Shown here: positions 21,416-32,453 of the stretch, in pieces
How the letters are laid out: each line of letters opens with the position of its first letter
Position numbering within the stretch: the stretch's first letter is position 1
Assembly: GCA_004519485.1 (NCBI GenBank)
Contig: CP038118.1
Coordinates: 722,872 to 786,871 of the forward strand
DNA: 64,000 nt
Reading direction: 5' to 3'
Source: Nannochloropsis oceanica
Lineage: Eukaryota; Sar; Eustigmatophyceae; Eustigmatales; Monodopsidaceae
The notes under the pieces: generated by a model
Database searches by the model: none
What the model was told of the DNA's origin: nothing
Seen by the model: the letters and a program-made list of their open reading frames with translations, nothing else
Translations under genes and position numbers: made by a program

Positions 21416-24400
21416 CACACGTTGGACGATTTTTCTGCCAAAATGGCCTGAACGACTGACTATTACGATAGTCGTCAATAGTCGTCGATAGTCATGTGAT
21501 TAGTCGTAGTCGTGCACGATTTTCATCAAAGATGAACAGTAGTCGTCGTAGTCGTGCATGATTTCCATCAAGCGACGACTATTCAGTCGCCGTAGTCGTC
21601 CATATTTTCCGCGAGCGACGACTAGTTGTCGTCGCACTCATTCATATTCTTCGTCGGCCTATGACTACACACGACTAATAGTCGTCGCAATCACTGTGAC
21701 GACTATTAGTTGTCGTTGAAGGATTGAAAGTGGTGCGTGATTACTTGAAATTAGCTAGATACGCACGTGTCGTGCAGTTCACCCCGAGCATTTCAGTAAA
21801 AAGAGCGACAATGATGGACGACCGCATAAATCAGGACATACTAAAACTCCCGACTTCCCCCATCACAACATCAGCACTCCTAAAGAATGGCAACACAAGA
21901 TGTCGCTGCTGCCTCCGTCGCTATAGCCAACGCCTTACCGTGCCAATATGACGAATCTGCCGTCCCTGACGACCAAAATGAACAAGCTGACGGGATGCAG
22001 CAAGCTGACGGAATGGAGGAGGAGGACGGAATAGAGGAGGAGGACTCTGATGTGGTGGTGATGGAGCAGGAGGACAACGCTAGTGTCAACAGCACTATAA
22101 ACAGTAGCATCACCGCCAGCTCCAATAGCAGCGCGAAATCCCGTCGACGGTTGTCCCTTTCTACTATCAATGGGAAGCGGAAAGCTTTTGGCGTGGAGAG
22201 GAGGATCGACCTGTCGATCAATTACCTCTATACGTTCGTCAACACCCGCGCCATGCCAGTTGAGCTTGCTGAAGAAGGCGGCTGGACACGACAGAAAGCA
22301 CCCACTGCGAACAAGCATGTCAGCTTCGCCTGGATGTTTTGCGCATACTTCCAGGAGGACATCCAGCGACGGTGGTACTGTCAGACGACGGAGACCTGCC
22401 GCGACAACAACATATTTATCTCAACGACCTCCCACTTTCACGGCCAACGTCACGAGCCACTTGCGTGACCGTCATGGCAGCATCAGTGGACGTTGTGCCA
22501 CCATGGAGGAAAATTGCCACTTTGAAGGATGCACGGCTGGTCTCGTCGGAAAGGCTAGAAATGGTGATAACAAGTGGGTTGTGTGGTGGGATCCGCTTTG
22601 ACCGTCTTAAGTACGTCAAGAGTGCTGTTGTGGCAAATTTTGTACCTTTCAACTTCCTTGAGAATCAACACATGCGGCATTTATTCTTGAGCTTGGAGCC
22701 TGACTATCTCGTCCAAAGCCTTCACCACCAAAATGTCCGCCACCGCATTTGCGAGCTCCATAGCGCTACTCGATCGGCCCTCATCCGAGACCTCGCCATC
22801 ATCAAGACCCAGTCTGTATCCAGCCTGTCTCTTTTCATTGACGTTGGGAGGACAAATTTGGCTCAAAGAAAATTTTGGGCCTCAGAGTGAGGTGGATTGA
22901 CGACATGTGGGAGGCGAATTCCCGGTTACTGGCTGTTGGAGGCTTTGCCCCCTCCGCGGAACTCCGCGACAACAACCAGGTCTCTACCTTGCTCTCCCTG
23001 TGGGTAAGATCTTGTCTTGAGGAGTACAACCTTGCTTCCGGAGATTTTGTGGGCTCCGTGACAGACCATGGCAGCGATGTGAAGCGGTGCTGTACGGCCG
23101 GAGATTGCTTGGATTTCAAACATGAGTGGTGCAGCCCACATATGTTCAGCCGTGCGATTGTGGAAGGGGTGGAATATTCAGAGGCAAGGGAAGATACGGC
23201 AAACGAGAATGGGAGGAAACTGCTAATGGAGGTGCGGAAGATGATCACACATATCTCTAAGAGAGGCAGAGCTCTGATGAAAGCTGTGTTTGACGAGTCG
23301 CAGACGGAATTGTTCGGCAAGTCCCTCAAGCTCACCAACATGGCCATGCAGCGGTGGTCATCTACTGAGCGAACGCTCTATCTTGCGCTTGGAGATTGGA
23401 GAGCAATCCTGAGGACATATCATGTGCGGAGCAAGCGGGTGCAGCTCGGGAAAAAGAGGCAGGAATTGGTGGAACTATATAGCCTGTTTTACAGGGTCAA
23501 TCTCCTTTTGAAGGACTCGCAGGGCTCCTCTGTCACGTCAGGGCCCCTCCTCGTCATGCGTGTCATCCTCCTCCTACAAAACGAGCTTGCTTTGGACAAG
23601 CCTCTAATTGTGATTGACCCTGCCGTCGTGGAGAAAAAGGATGAGGCAGTGGACCTAGAGGAACGAGGAGCGGGGCCTGTGCTGCCTCGCGGTCACACGG
23701 CTGTACGCGCAGCTGCTCTGACGGATGTTGGAACAAAGAGCAGGAGGCTGCTGCGTGAGAGCATTATCAAGCGTTTTGTGAAGAGCAGGTACCATTCCAC
23801 CGGAGATTGTGGAAAGCCCTCCTACCTCGTTGATGCAGCGGCTTTGGCACACCCTGGCCTAATGAAGATGAAGTGGGTAGATAAGATGGCGGACTCCAAA
23901 GGGCACGCTACGCTGGTGGAAAGCAAGATCGAAGACGTAATCATTGTTATGTTGGAGGAATTGCATTTCAACAAATGGTTGGGGGTGGGTGGAGGTGAGG
24001 AATTTGAGGATGAGAACATTTCCAGCCAACCGCCGAAGAGGACCTTGCCTGAATACAGAAAGGCGACTACCAGTGACATCGCTGCCATGATGTCTGACGA
24101 TGAGGATGACTGTCAGGCTGTAGCGTCTGGCCCCATGACCTCGTACGCATGGGCTAGGGCGAAACTGGTTGAGTTTTTTGATTGGTGCGGGGGGAAGGGC
24201 GACAAAGTAGACATTGCGAAAAAAATGCAGTGGAAAGACATCTCCAGCTGGTGGCTCATGACAGGGAGCGGCATGTTCCCTGAACTTGCTCAGATCTTTC
24301 AAGCTCTCCTCTCCATGCCTCGTGGTGCCGCGTCGCTCGGGCGAGACTTTAGCATTGCGAGCAACGTGTTGACCGTACACTGCGCTCAGCTAGATCAGGC

Positions 24401-25098
24401 ATTTGTGGAGATGACCATGCTTCAAAACATGAACATAGACAAAATTCCGCCCCTCTCCGACATCCGGGAGCTGACAGTTACGGAGGCGAAAGAAGTAATG
24501 CCACGACGACTGCGAAACAAGGATGATTTTCAGAAGTTTCTTCATTTGGATGAGTCTGTGACGAAGGAGGGGGAGAAGGAAGACGACGCCGAGGCCGAGG
24601 AGAATGATAAACAGGCGACGGAAACAACGAGGTATGGAGCCAATGATGGTGCAGATGATGATGAGATTGACGACGGTTATGATGATAATGATGATGACGA
24701 TGATGGTGATGCGTAAGTATATGGGGCGCATTGGAAAAGGGAGGGAGAGACAGTGAGGACAGAAAAAAGGAGGAAGGGATACAGTTGTGACTGGGAGAGA
24801 AAATAGTAAAATGGTTTTCGCCGGTGTGCCGTACGTGAATCTCTGTGTGTAATGAAACTTTAGTACTTTCCTTCTTTCCTTTGTGAGTTCGACTTCGCTC
24901 TCACGCAGACCGAAGGTCAGTTGCAGAGCAATACAAAAAAAAATCATCTTTTTCACCCCTAGTAAGTCTGGTATCCCACAGGTAAGATCAGAGACATTTT
25001 ATCCTGAGAGAGTCGTCATAGTCGTGAGGTAGTCGTTATAGTCGTCATAGTCGTGCATGATCGTTGGAGTCGACGACTAATAGTCCTCATAGTCGTGC
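21416..25098 (+). mobile_element. hAT family 1, longest copy, 3' end missing
   Basis: It begins CACACGTTGGACGATTTTTC with the family's subterminal GACGACTA arrays to about 21720 and carries most of the transposase. After the coding part the 3' non-coding region (CTGGTATCCCACAGGTAAGA, then TAGTCGTCATAGTCGTG arrays) breaks off near 25098 inside the subterminal repeats. The right inverted repeat and a copy of the left flank TAATCAAT were not found. A second, separate 3' end of the same family lies at 26430-26983. It probably cannot be excised as a unit. Confidence 0.85.
21887..24716 (+). pseudogene. hAT family 1 transposase, near full length with frame changes
   Basis: Starts MATQDVAAASVAIAN; an acidic N-terminus leads to a BED-like zinc finger (RRWYCQTTETC, then VTSHLRDRHG in another frame, about 22450). 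Next come FVPFNFLENQHMRHLFL, a switch of frame near 22845 and the long C-terminal frame with RVRWIDDMW, FVGSVTDHGSDVKRCC and EWCSPHMFSRAI (the second Asp and the C-x-x-H region of hAT). The dimerisation part reads FPELAQIFQALLSMPRGAASLGRDFSIASNVLTVH. The position that is Glu-Arg in the copy at 6.8-8.0 kb is Gly-Arg here; this Glu is probably the third catalytic residue. At least two frameshifts plus that change make it inactive unless an intron explains one of the switches. Confidence 0.82.
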
Positions 25099-26429
25099 GA
25101 CCAAGAGTCCGTGATTTTTTCCTGGATGTGTAAATTCTCAGTAAACGCAAGGATGTATGTACGATGATGGCTGAGAAATGTGTCAAGATGTTGATTCATA
25201 CTACTAGAAAATCTCTGCAGCACAAACTCATTGAAACTTTGCATCTCGTTGACTGCGACGTTCTTTCGGATCTGCTGCGTTGCTCCAGAGTGTTCCCCCG
25301 ACATCTGTGCACGCTTATCCGCTATTATGACGAAGATTCTCTGTCGGTGTTCTGTGATCGCATCTTGGATATATGCGAACGTCATGTGCACATGGACCAT
25401 GCCGTAGATCTATTGGGACGTCTTTCAATACCGATTCTGTGGATGCACCGGGAACGGATACTTGATTTACTGCACCGTCGCATAAATTGCGATTTACCTA
25501 TTGATGGGACTTTCCTTGTCGTGCATTTTTACGCAAATGCTGGCGTTGAGCTCGCCAAAGAAATACTTTGCGAAGTGCAATTTAGGGAAGCCATGTATAT
25601 TTAATTTAATCGTGTGACCACGTGAATCGTCTGAAATGGTTTAATTTTTTTTTGCTTACAATCAATAAAAAGTCGTCCCGAAAACAGCATTATGGATCTC
25701 TGATGCGTGCGGACGTGGACCAGCGCAAAGCATATTCTGAGGACAAGCCCAAGAGCTGGACATATCGTGGTAGTGTCCGGCTGGCTCAAATCGCGGAGTT
25801 GCCAAAGCAGCGCGCGACGGGAGGGACGGTGTCGTCATAGTCGAGGAGGAGCGAGGGGAATTTCCTTGTTTATTATGCGCAAGACCACAAGCAAGAAGAA
25901 GAGTGGCTCTTCAAGTCAGCTCTTATCTGCTATCGGGAGGGAGAAGACATGCCTAAGACGTGAATGGAGTGCAGTGATTGCAATGACATTCCATGCCATT
26001 ATAAGCATGCCGATGATTCGGGCAGGGTAGAGAACGTCCTTTTGAGAATCGAAAGGAGGGATAAAGATGATCAGGGCCAGGAAATATGCAGATTGACAGA
26101 GAAGAAGAAGGCAGCATTGGCACCGTTCATGAAATAGATGTAGATAAACTTGTTGAGGGGGAAAGAAGCAATGATAAATATTTTTTGGCGTCCTTTCGGT
26201 CATTTTTGCTTTCTGCTTCAGGGGGGTTGGGAGGTTAGAAAGCCCACCAAAAACCAAAAAGGCGACAACTCGTTTTTGCGCGCGTAATTTCGACTCCAAC
26301 CAAATTAATTATGATACTTGTATGTTCAGCACTTGTATGGATGAAATCGTGGTGGCCAACGGAACACTTAGGACAAAGTCATAGGAAGCCCTCTCCCTGA
26401 GCGTTCCGAACCCTCAATCGACACATGTG
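25099..26429. other. Unassigned stretch between two hAT family 1 3' regions
   Basis: The stretch separates the broken long copy from the second 3' fragment. It holds one protein-like plus-strand frame (25164-25604, listed separately) and a decayed frame at about 25690-26090 (RADVDQRKAYSEDKPKSWTY, then MECSDCNDIPCHYKHADDSG with stops between). I cannot identify either. Confidence 0.4.
25164..25604 (+). CDS. Unidentified 146-codon ORF, Leu/Cys/His-rich
   Basis: The frame opens MMAEKCVKMLIHTTRKSL and ends LAKEILCEVQFREAMYI before a stop. The sequence is not low-complexity, and its regular Leu spacing (LHLVDCDVLSDLLRCSRVF, RILDICERHVHMDHAVDLL) suggests an alpha-helical repeat-like fold. I do not recognise a family. 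It sits between transposon ends and could be a captured exon or the remains of a host gene. The reverse frame is also open over part of the stretch, so coding status is uncertain. Confidence 0.3.
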   Translation: MMAEKCVKMLIHTTRKSLQHKLIETLHLVDCDVLSDLLRCSRVFPRHLCTLIRYYDEDSLSVFCDRILDICERHVHMDHAVDLLGRLSIPILWMHRERILDLLHRRINCDLPIDGTFLVVHFYANAGVELAKEILCEVQFREAMYI

Positions 26430-26983
26430 CAACTGCTCTTGGCGATCGTTATGATGATAATGATGATGACGATAATGGTGATGCGTAAGTATATGTGGCG
26501 CATTGAAAGAGAGAAGAAGGGACAGTGAGGAAATTAAAAAGGAGGAAGGGATGCAGATGTGACTGAGAAAAAAAGTAGTGAATTGTTTTTTTGCAGTCAT
26601 GCCGTACGAGAACCCCTGTGTGTGATGAGACTTAAGTTCTTTCCTTCTTTCATTTGTGAGTTTGACGTTGCTCTCAACCAGACCGAGGTTTAGTCGCAAA
26701 GCCATACAAGATTTCTCATTTCTTTCACCCCTAGTAAGTCTGATATTCCGAGGGCACGATCAGAGACATTTTATCCTGAGGAAGTCGCCATAGTCGTGAG
26801 AGTCGATATAGTCATTATTGTCGTGCGTAATCGTTGGATTGAACGACTATTAGTCATTTCGATCTCCGACGATCATGACGACTGATAATCGTGCATAATT
26901 ATTGGACAACTGTAGTCATGCACAATCGCAGGACAGGACGATAAGCGACTGACTACGAAATGTTGGTAGTCGTCCAACGTGTG
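26430..26983 (+). mobile_element. hAT family 1, 3' fragment with right terminal repeat
   Basis: The fragment begins in the Asp/Asn-coding end of the transposase (GATGATAATGATGATGACGA) and continues through the same 3' non-coding region as the long copy to the right terminus GTCCAACGTGTG. The 5' part is absent, so it is a truncated second copy rather than the lost end of the 21.4-kb element, whose own 3' region overlaps it in content. Confidence 0.8.
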
Positions 26984-27204
26984 GTTGACACGTAAAATTG
27001 CCGATCTTCCCATCACCCATGAGAAAAGAATAAAAAGACAATTTTTGCTCCACGAGACGTATTTAATTGAGTTGGTGCTTATGCGTGACTCATGTAATAT
27101 GGCACAAAAATTACCGCGACAAAAATGCATGGAATGCCACAGATGATGCATTATAGCTTATGGTTTCCAGAGACCTGATGAATCCACATTTCCAGGACAG
27201 CGAA

Positions 27205-27330
27205 CGTTCTAAATAGTTCGATACTTCAATTTTTGAACTAGTTCGATTTCGATAGTTCGATCTCGAGGCTCAGGTGCCTCAGATCGAGCTCGAGTCGAAC
27301 TTTTTAACATTGCCTCGGCGGGTTTAGAAG
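27205..27330 (+). repeat. GAACTAGTTC/GAGCTCGAG palindrome-rich repeat
   Basis: Contains TTTTTGAACTAGTTCGATTT and then paired CTCGAG words. Related stretches lie at 29785-29870, just upstream of the WbsX-type gene start, and inverted at 8485-8520 upstream of the DUF5672 gene. The copies are about 80-120 bp and partly palindromic. They may be promoter-linked repeats or ends of a small element. Confidence 0.5.
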
Positions 27331-27469
27331 GATTATACGGGTGAGTGAGTCTGTAGAGATCAAGAAACGCTCGATGGTTCTGTCTGGTAGGATTATGTGG
27401 ATTCTGCTTTCCACCTCGTTCTTGGGTCCCAGCCATGCACTTTTTAATTATTTTGCCATTTCCGATCCA

Positions 27470-27630
27470 TCACACGCGTTCTGCTCCCTCTGTGGCCCTT
27501 GAATACGCTGGAGTATGCTCATTTGTGATGATCGTTTTTTGAAAAAAAATCGAACTCGGTCCCTCTGAACTCGAGCTCAATAGTGAACTCAGAGTTTGGT
27601 ATTTCGAGCATTCCCTGTCCCAGGGACCTG
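27470..27630 (+). repeat. Dispersed repeat of about 270 bp, partial copy
   Basis: Shares ACACGCGTTCTGCTCCCTCT-type sequence, TGGCCCTTGAATACGCTGG, the T-run, GAACTCGAGCTC and GAGCATTCCCTG with the copies at 13320, 30345 and 33475. It lies just past the 3' end of the WbsX-type gene. Confidence 0.5.
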
Positions 27631-27648
27631 TGTCTGTGGAGGTATAAA

Positions 27649-29754
27649 TTAACATACGCATGCTGCATGAGCTGCCATATATGCCTGATAGTTCACTGAT
27701 TCCAGCGGCATGGGTAGTACATTCCCATAGTAGCAGCCCATTGCACTTCTATCCATTGTGTCGAACCATGTCCCACCAACAAGCTCGCAGCTTTTGGGGT
27801 TTGAATTGTGATGCATGGTGCATACATCAACTGGATGACCACGATAAGACCATTTATTTTCTATCAAATACTCGATCAGGAGGCCATCGTGGCAGCCGCC
27901 AAACTGACCACATTGAGTATCAGACTCTTTATTAAATGTTGTAAAAGAGATGTACCCTTTCCGATACTTTTGATAATCAAATATCACCGCACCAAGATCT
28001 ATGTAGCCCATTTTGACATCTGCTACCATGCATCGATAATTTTGAAGTCTTACACAGCACGCCTGATCATGAGGAGTATTTGTCGATGAAATCGCACCCC
28101 AGATGGAATATCGTGAATAGAAATTCATCAAAACAAGATCGACATCATTGGGAAGGAAATCCAAAGCATCGGGAGTGTACCAGTTGTCTCCATTTGTGAC
28201 GAGTAGCCATTTGAAATCCTTGCTAGAACCACAATGGTGCTCTATGGCTCTATCCGTTATATCATAGGCTGAATTAGGATCCTCTGTAAAGCTTTTAGTG
28301 GCCGTTAGCGGTGAAATTTCAATTTTACCTCCGTGTTCATATTGATCCGTGATATGGTGGAGGTCCTCAAAAGGAATAACATCTGTATTCACGATAAAAG
28401 CTCTCCAATTTTTGTGGTTCAATGCAAGCAACGTGTTGAGAGTTTGATGAATATTGTAGATTCCTGTTGAGTGGCCTTTATAGGTGCGGACTATTATGCA
28501 CACTCTATCTTGTCCCGCCCTTTGGCTCACAGGCATACCAGGGTTCTCATCCAAAGGCACAGAGCTCACATAACCATTAGACATGATTTTTGACACATGG
28601 CCACGCTGTTCGTCAAAGACAGCTTTTTGGACGGCTTCAAGCCATCGCCTTCCCCATTGGATGCTGGGCTCAATTGCAGCTCCCTGCCCCCAGTCATTCC
28701 ATGCATTTAAAAACACAAATCCACCGGGCTCCGTCCTCGCCAAATTTTGACGTAGCCAAAAATACAAATGTGACGGATGAAACGGATACATTGTGGCACC
28801 ATCGGTAGGGTCGGGGTATCTAGGCGAATTATCAAAGGCGGCGGAAACGCCATAGAAATAGCTGTCTGCCTTTTTCTGGGTGCTCACAAGGTTGTTCATA
28901 GTGAAACCTGACGTCGACATGTAGCTTGGGAAACCCTCAACGAGAGAATCCATTCCTGGCTGCAATTTTAAAGAAGAAGATCCATTCCAGCCTACTCCAT
29001 TTATTTGTATCACGTGGAGGCCCGTTAAATTTGAATTCCTCGCCGACATTCTCCACAGACTTATCATTTGTTCCAAATCGGGAATGTCGACCGCTCTGTA
29101 AATGAGGATGACGGGTAGGCCCTTGTATTTCAAATAATTCTTATGCTTCAGATAAGGCAAGAGCCAATCAAAGTGAGGCTCCCAAGTTTCTCGGTCGTAA
29201 GTCTGATTGAGGAGAACCTCTGATCCGTCATTTCCATTCCACCGTCGTGTCCAAGGCTCGTTTGCCCAAGTTAAACAGAAGGGAATGTCAGGGTAGCCGT
29301 CTAAGAGCATCAACTCCAATGGCTTCGTCATTATAGCTTTGGTGCCGAACCAGTAATGGTATATAGCAAATCCATGAATATTATACTTTCTTGCTAGTTC
29401 CCCCTGGAAACGCCGTTGGCTGGGAGACACCAAGTCATAGAAGCCCATTCGTTCGGCAGGCCTAATAATTGCCTGACCGTACCGATTTTGGTGAACCTTT
29501 GCGACATTGGAGAAATCTGTGAAGCCTTTCCCCCAAAATTTGTTGTTCTCCTCAATCTCGTGGAACTGAGGGAAGTAGACAGCAATTACTTTTTTATCTT
29601 GTCCTACAGCCAAATTGGGCGTTTGAGTCCTTTCAAGAATTTTGGCCGGTAGATGGAGTTCTCCCTCTTCCAAATGAGTCATTTTCCCAATGAGAAGAAA
29701 GGCGAAGAAATGTAAGACAAAGGCATATGCCATGATAAATTTGGATCGCCACAT
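27649..29754 (-). CDS. WbsX-like (GH99-like) domain fused to a glycosyltransferase domain
   Basis: A single exon of 701 residues. An N-terminal anchor (MAYAFVLHFFAFLLIG, about 8-23) makes it a type II membrane protein. Residues 56-375 are a WbsX/glycosyltransferase-GH99-like domain: VIAVYFPQFHEIEENNKFWG, TWANEPWTRRWNG (162-174) and FVFLNAWNDWGQGAAIEP (346-363). From 417 a second domain begins (RVCIIVRTYKGHSTGIYNIH) with WLLVTNGDNWYTPDALDF (516-533), resembling a GT-A fold with a D-N pair near the nucleotide site. Bacterial WbsX proteins occur in O-antigen clusters. A fusion like this could build and trim, or extend, one glycan; that is inference. It is divergently arranged with the PC-esterase gene, 861 bp apart. 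Confidence 0.85.
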   Translation of the reverse strand: MWRSKFIMAYAFVLHFFAFLLIGKMTHLEEGELHLPAKILERTQTPNLAVGQDKKVIAVYFPQFHEIEENNKFWGKGFTDFSNVAKVHQNRYGQAIIRPAERMGFYDLVSPSQRRFQGELARKYNIHGFAIYHYWFGTKAIMTKPLELMLLDGYPDIPFCLTWANEPWTRRWNGNDGSEVLLNQTYDRETWEPHFDWLLPYLKHKNYLKYKGLPVILIYRAVDIPDLEQMISLWRMSARNSNLTGLHVIQINGVGWNGSSSLKLQPGMDSLVEGFPSYMSTSGFTMNNLVSTQKKADSYFYGVSAAFDNSPRYPDPTDGATMYPFHPSHLYFWLRQNLARTEPGGFVFLNAWNDWGQGAAIEPSIQWGRRWLEAVQKAVFDEQRGHVSKIMSNGYVSSVPLDENPGMPVSQRAGQDRVCIIVRTYKGHSTGIYNIHQTLNTLLALNHKNWRAFIVNTDVIPFEDLHHITDQYEHGGKIEISPLTATKSFTEDPNSAYDITDRAIEHHCGSSKDFKWLLVTNGDNWYTPDALDFLPNDVDLVLMNFYSRYSIWGAISSTNTPHDQACCVRLQNYRCMVADVKMGYIDLGAVIFDYQKYRKGYISFTTFNKESDTQCGQFGGCHDGLLIEYLIENKWSYRGHPVDVCTMHHNSNPKSCELVGGTWFDTMDRSAMGCYYGNVLPMPLESVNYQAYMAAHAACVC

Positions 29755-30344
29755 GATGAAGGCAAATGACGATAGCCTGGCAAGTTTAATTTTTGAACTA
29801 GTTCGACTTTGATAGTGTGATTCCGAGACTTGGATGCCCGAGTTCGAACTTGAATCGAAGTGTGTGTATGTGTGGTGGGCATGTAGTAATCAATCGCAAG
29901 ACCTTCTCGGAATCATCAATCGCAAGTCTTATCCAAAAGCAAAGATCATCAAGTTAAGGTTAAGATCTCATGATCGAGCCGCAAAATCACCATTCCCTAC
30001 CATATGGGGATGATGAATCAGAAAGATTCAGAGCCTTCATAGCTCTTCGTCACTCTTCCATTCTATTTCCTCTGATCAATCGTGATTCCATTATATTCAG
30101 ACAGACAGATTCTGGATTTAGTTTGCTCATGAATTACATGTTTTTACTGTTGAGGACAGACGTGACGATAATCACACCGCGCGGCCTTTCCGCTTGTCAG
30201 CCTATCTCAAGTTGTCCTAGGTAGCAGCAATAAAGCCCGAAAAAGTAATCTGGAATAATATCAGGGACTTAAAGAACCTATGGTTCGACCATGAGTGACT
30301 TAAGTGGGACTACATACATGTGTGTTATTCCAATTATTCTTTTT

Positions 30345-30605
30345 GTCATTCTTTGCGAATGAACGAAGAACAAAAGCGCCCGTGCTCACAATTATTGAAA
30401 TGCCACAGCTTCTTATCCTGCCCTTGCGCCCCGATCTTTCAGTACTCTCTTATCTCTCACCTTTCAATCTTTTCCATGCACTCTATTTTTCCTGTGACCC
30501 TTGAATACCCTGGGAAATGCTAATTTTAAATGAACTTTTTTCAAATTTTATTTCGATCTCAGGCCCCTGAACTCGGATTTCGCGAATTCAACCATTCCCT
30601 GGAAG
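30345..30605 (+). repeat. Dispersed repeat of about 270 bp, copy upstream of the PC-esterase gene
   Basis: Best copy of the family, running from GCGAATGAACGAAGAAC to CAACCATTCCCTGGAAG, which ends about 12 bp before the ATG at 30616. It therefore forms the whole proximal upstream region of that gene and may supply its promoter. Confidence 0.6.
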
Positions 30606-30615
30606 CAAGAAAGAT

Positions 30616-32453
30616 ATGACACGATCATGGGATTATGCCCTAATGACGATTGTCTTCATCACCATAATATTCGCTGTGGAGCTGTGGAGGTCTCCGGATG
30701 CAAGCATGCTAAATTTGCAGAGTCACCAAAGTGAAAAGTCCTGCCTTCACGAGTCGATTCTATGCGATGCTTCTATGGATTATTCCTACTTGATGAAATC
30801 CAATCCAGAGGCTGCGGCCTTATGGAGGCCGTGTCGTGTGAGATTACCCAGAAATGATGGTATTGCAGATATCCCTTTCGCAGAGGGGGAGCAGGATGCG
30901 TTTACTGTCCGCGTCTGCGCCTCAGCGGGCGAGATATATCTTCACGTTACTCATCACGAGCTACGTGATTGCATGGTCCCAGGCGCCGCCACGATTGAAG
31001 AGATGGGACTGTCTCATACAGATGCCGCCAAGGACTACATCGAAGTGCTGTTAGATGGCCCTGAACGACGTTTGCGGCGCTTAGACTTCATGTCACATAC
31101 TGTGCCTCCAAAGGCGATAGATCCCTTAATAGGTGACTGTGTATTTACATTACGATTACCCATATATTTAAGTGGAATGTACCGAGTCCAAATTATCGTG
31201 GTCCATAGTGACATTGCATTAACAGGCATTGAGCCATACCGTAATTACGTCCTCTGGGACCGTTTTCACATTTTGTCGGCCAAAAGTCTTGACCAAATTT
31301 CTTCCGAGCGGAAAAATGATGGTCTTGAGGCATGGCATAGTACAGGCATATGGATGCGAAGAGGCGGGAAAAACGTCCCAGGCCATCACTCTGCACAGGC
31401 CTTGGTAGCCCAAAAGTGGAACAACGAATCGTACCGGTGCCCAGCAGACGGGACAGCGTCATTTACTTGGATGCCCTATGCAAATGACCTGCCGAGGGAA
31501 ACCCTTCCCTATAATATGCGACAACGAAGCATATATAGGCCTCTCAACCCCTCCGAAGCGATGGCATGTGCGCGTGCTCTGGCTCCCCAACATATGTCTA
31601 CATACCCCAAGCTGGTCCTGTTTGGCGACAGCCTGATGCGTCAGACTTTCAACGCCGTCGCATCGGCAATTGGAATGGAAAATGTTACAGCCATCAAGGA
31701 ATTCAAATCGCTGATGGAAAGCCAAAACTGGGGTGGGCCATCCATTGGCCTAGATCTCTCCTTCCAGTGGGCTGCGCGATCTAATGAAGGCCGAGACACA
31801 CGTAAGGAAGCATCGATAAGTGCACTATTATTCGGGTTGCTTAATGTCACACAAGATACCCTTATCCTTATTTCCGATCACATGATACTCATAATTGCAG
31901 TGAGAGCATTGCTTGAACAAGGCGCGTACGTCCTTGTCAACTACGGTGCCCACCCACTATGTGACGGCACCATGCTGGATAACCTTAGGATGTTCGATGA
32001 TTGGCTGGAATTTCTTTTGGATATCCTTAAAAATCTGCCGGTCGACACACGGGGCAGAATTGCATGGCTAGGTTCCCACGCAAGGCCCATCATGGGATTT
32101 CATAATCTATGTCCCACTCCGTAAGTGTTTAAGTAGATTTCTTTTTCAAAATTGTGGCTCCATCCGGCGTCTTGCGTGCCCTTTATCTCTTTTTTGTGGC
32201 GTCTCACCAAAAGTATGCGCCCTTTGAACGTACCTAAAGCACGATATATGTCAGAACAGCAGCGCGGGATCAGGCGTGGGTACATTACACTCGTACAAAA
32301 TTGACCGAGGTTGGCATCCAGTATGTCGACGTATATAATCTTATTGAACAGTTTCGCGACTGCACCCATGACGGATCTCATCACATTCTTGGTGTCCCAG
32401 AAGCCGTAGCTGATCACCGGATCATTCCATGGATTTGCAGCTTGCACGATTGA
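30616..32453 (+). CDS. PC-esterase / SGNH acyl-esterase-like membrane protein, two exons
   Basis: Exon 30616-32120 and exon 32240-32453 join across a 119-nt intron (GTAAGT donor, CTAAAG acceptor) to 572 residues. Without splicing the frame stops just after the donor and loses the catalytic end. A signal anchor lies at about 7-22 (YALMTIVFITIIFAVELW). Residues ~90-215 look like a beta-sandwich (TFTLRLPI-like strands, ending FHIL). The SGNH part starts YPKLVLFGDSLMRQTFNAV, with the nucleophile Ser at 339, and exon 2 supplies CTHDGSHH, whose Asp546 and His549 fit the D-x-x-H pair of PC-esterases. Relatives O-acetylate polysaccharides or act in NXPE-type proteins. It probably modifies a surface glycan in the Golgi. 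Confidence 0.85.
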
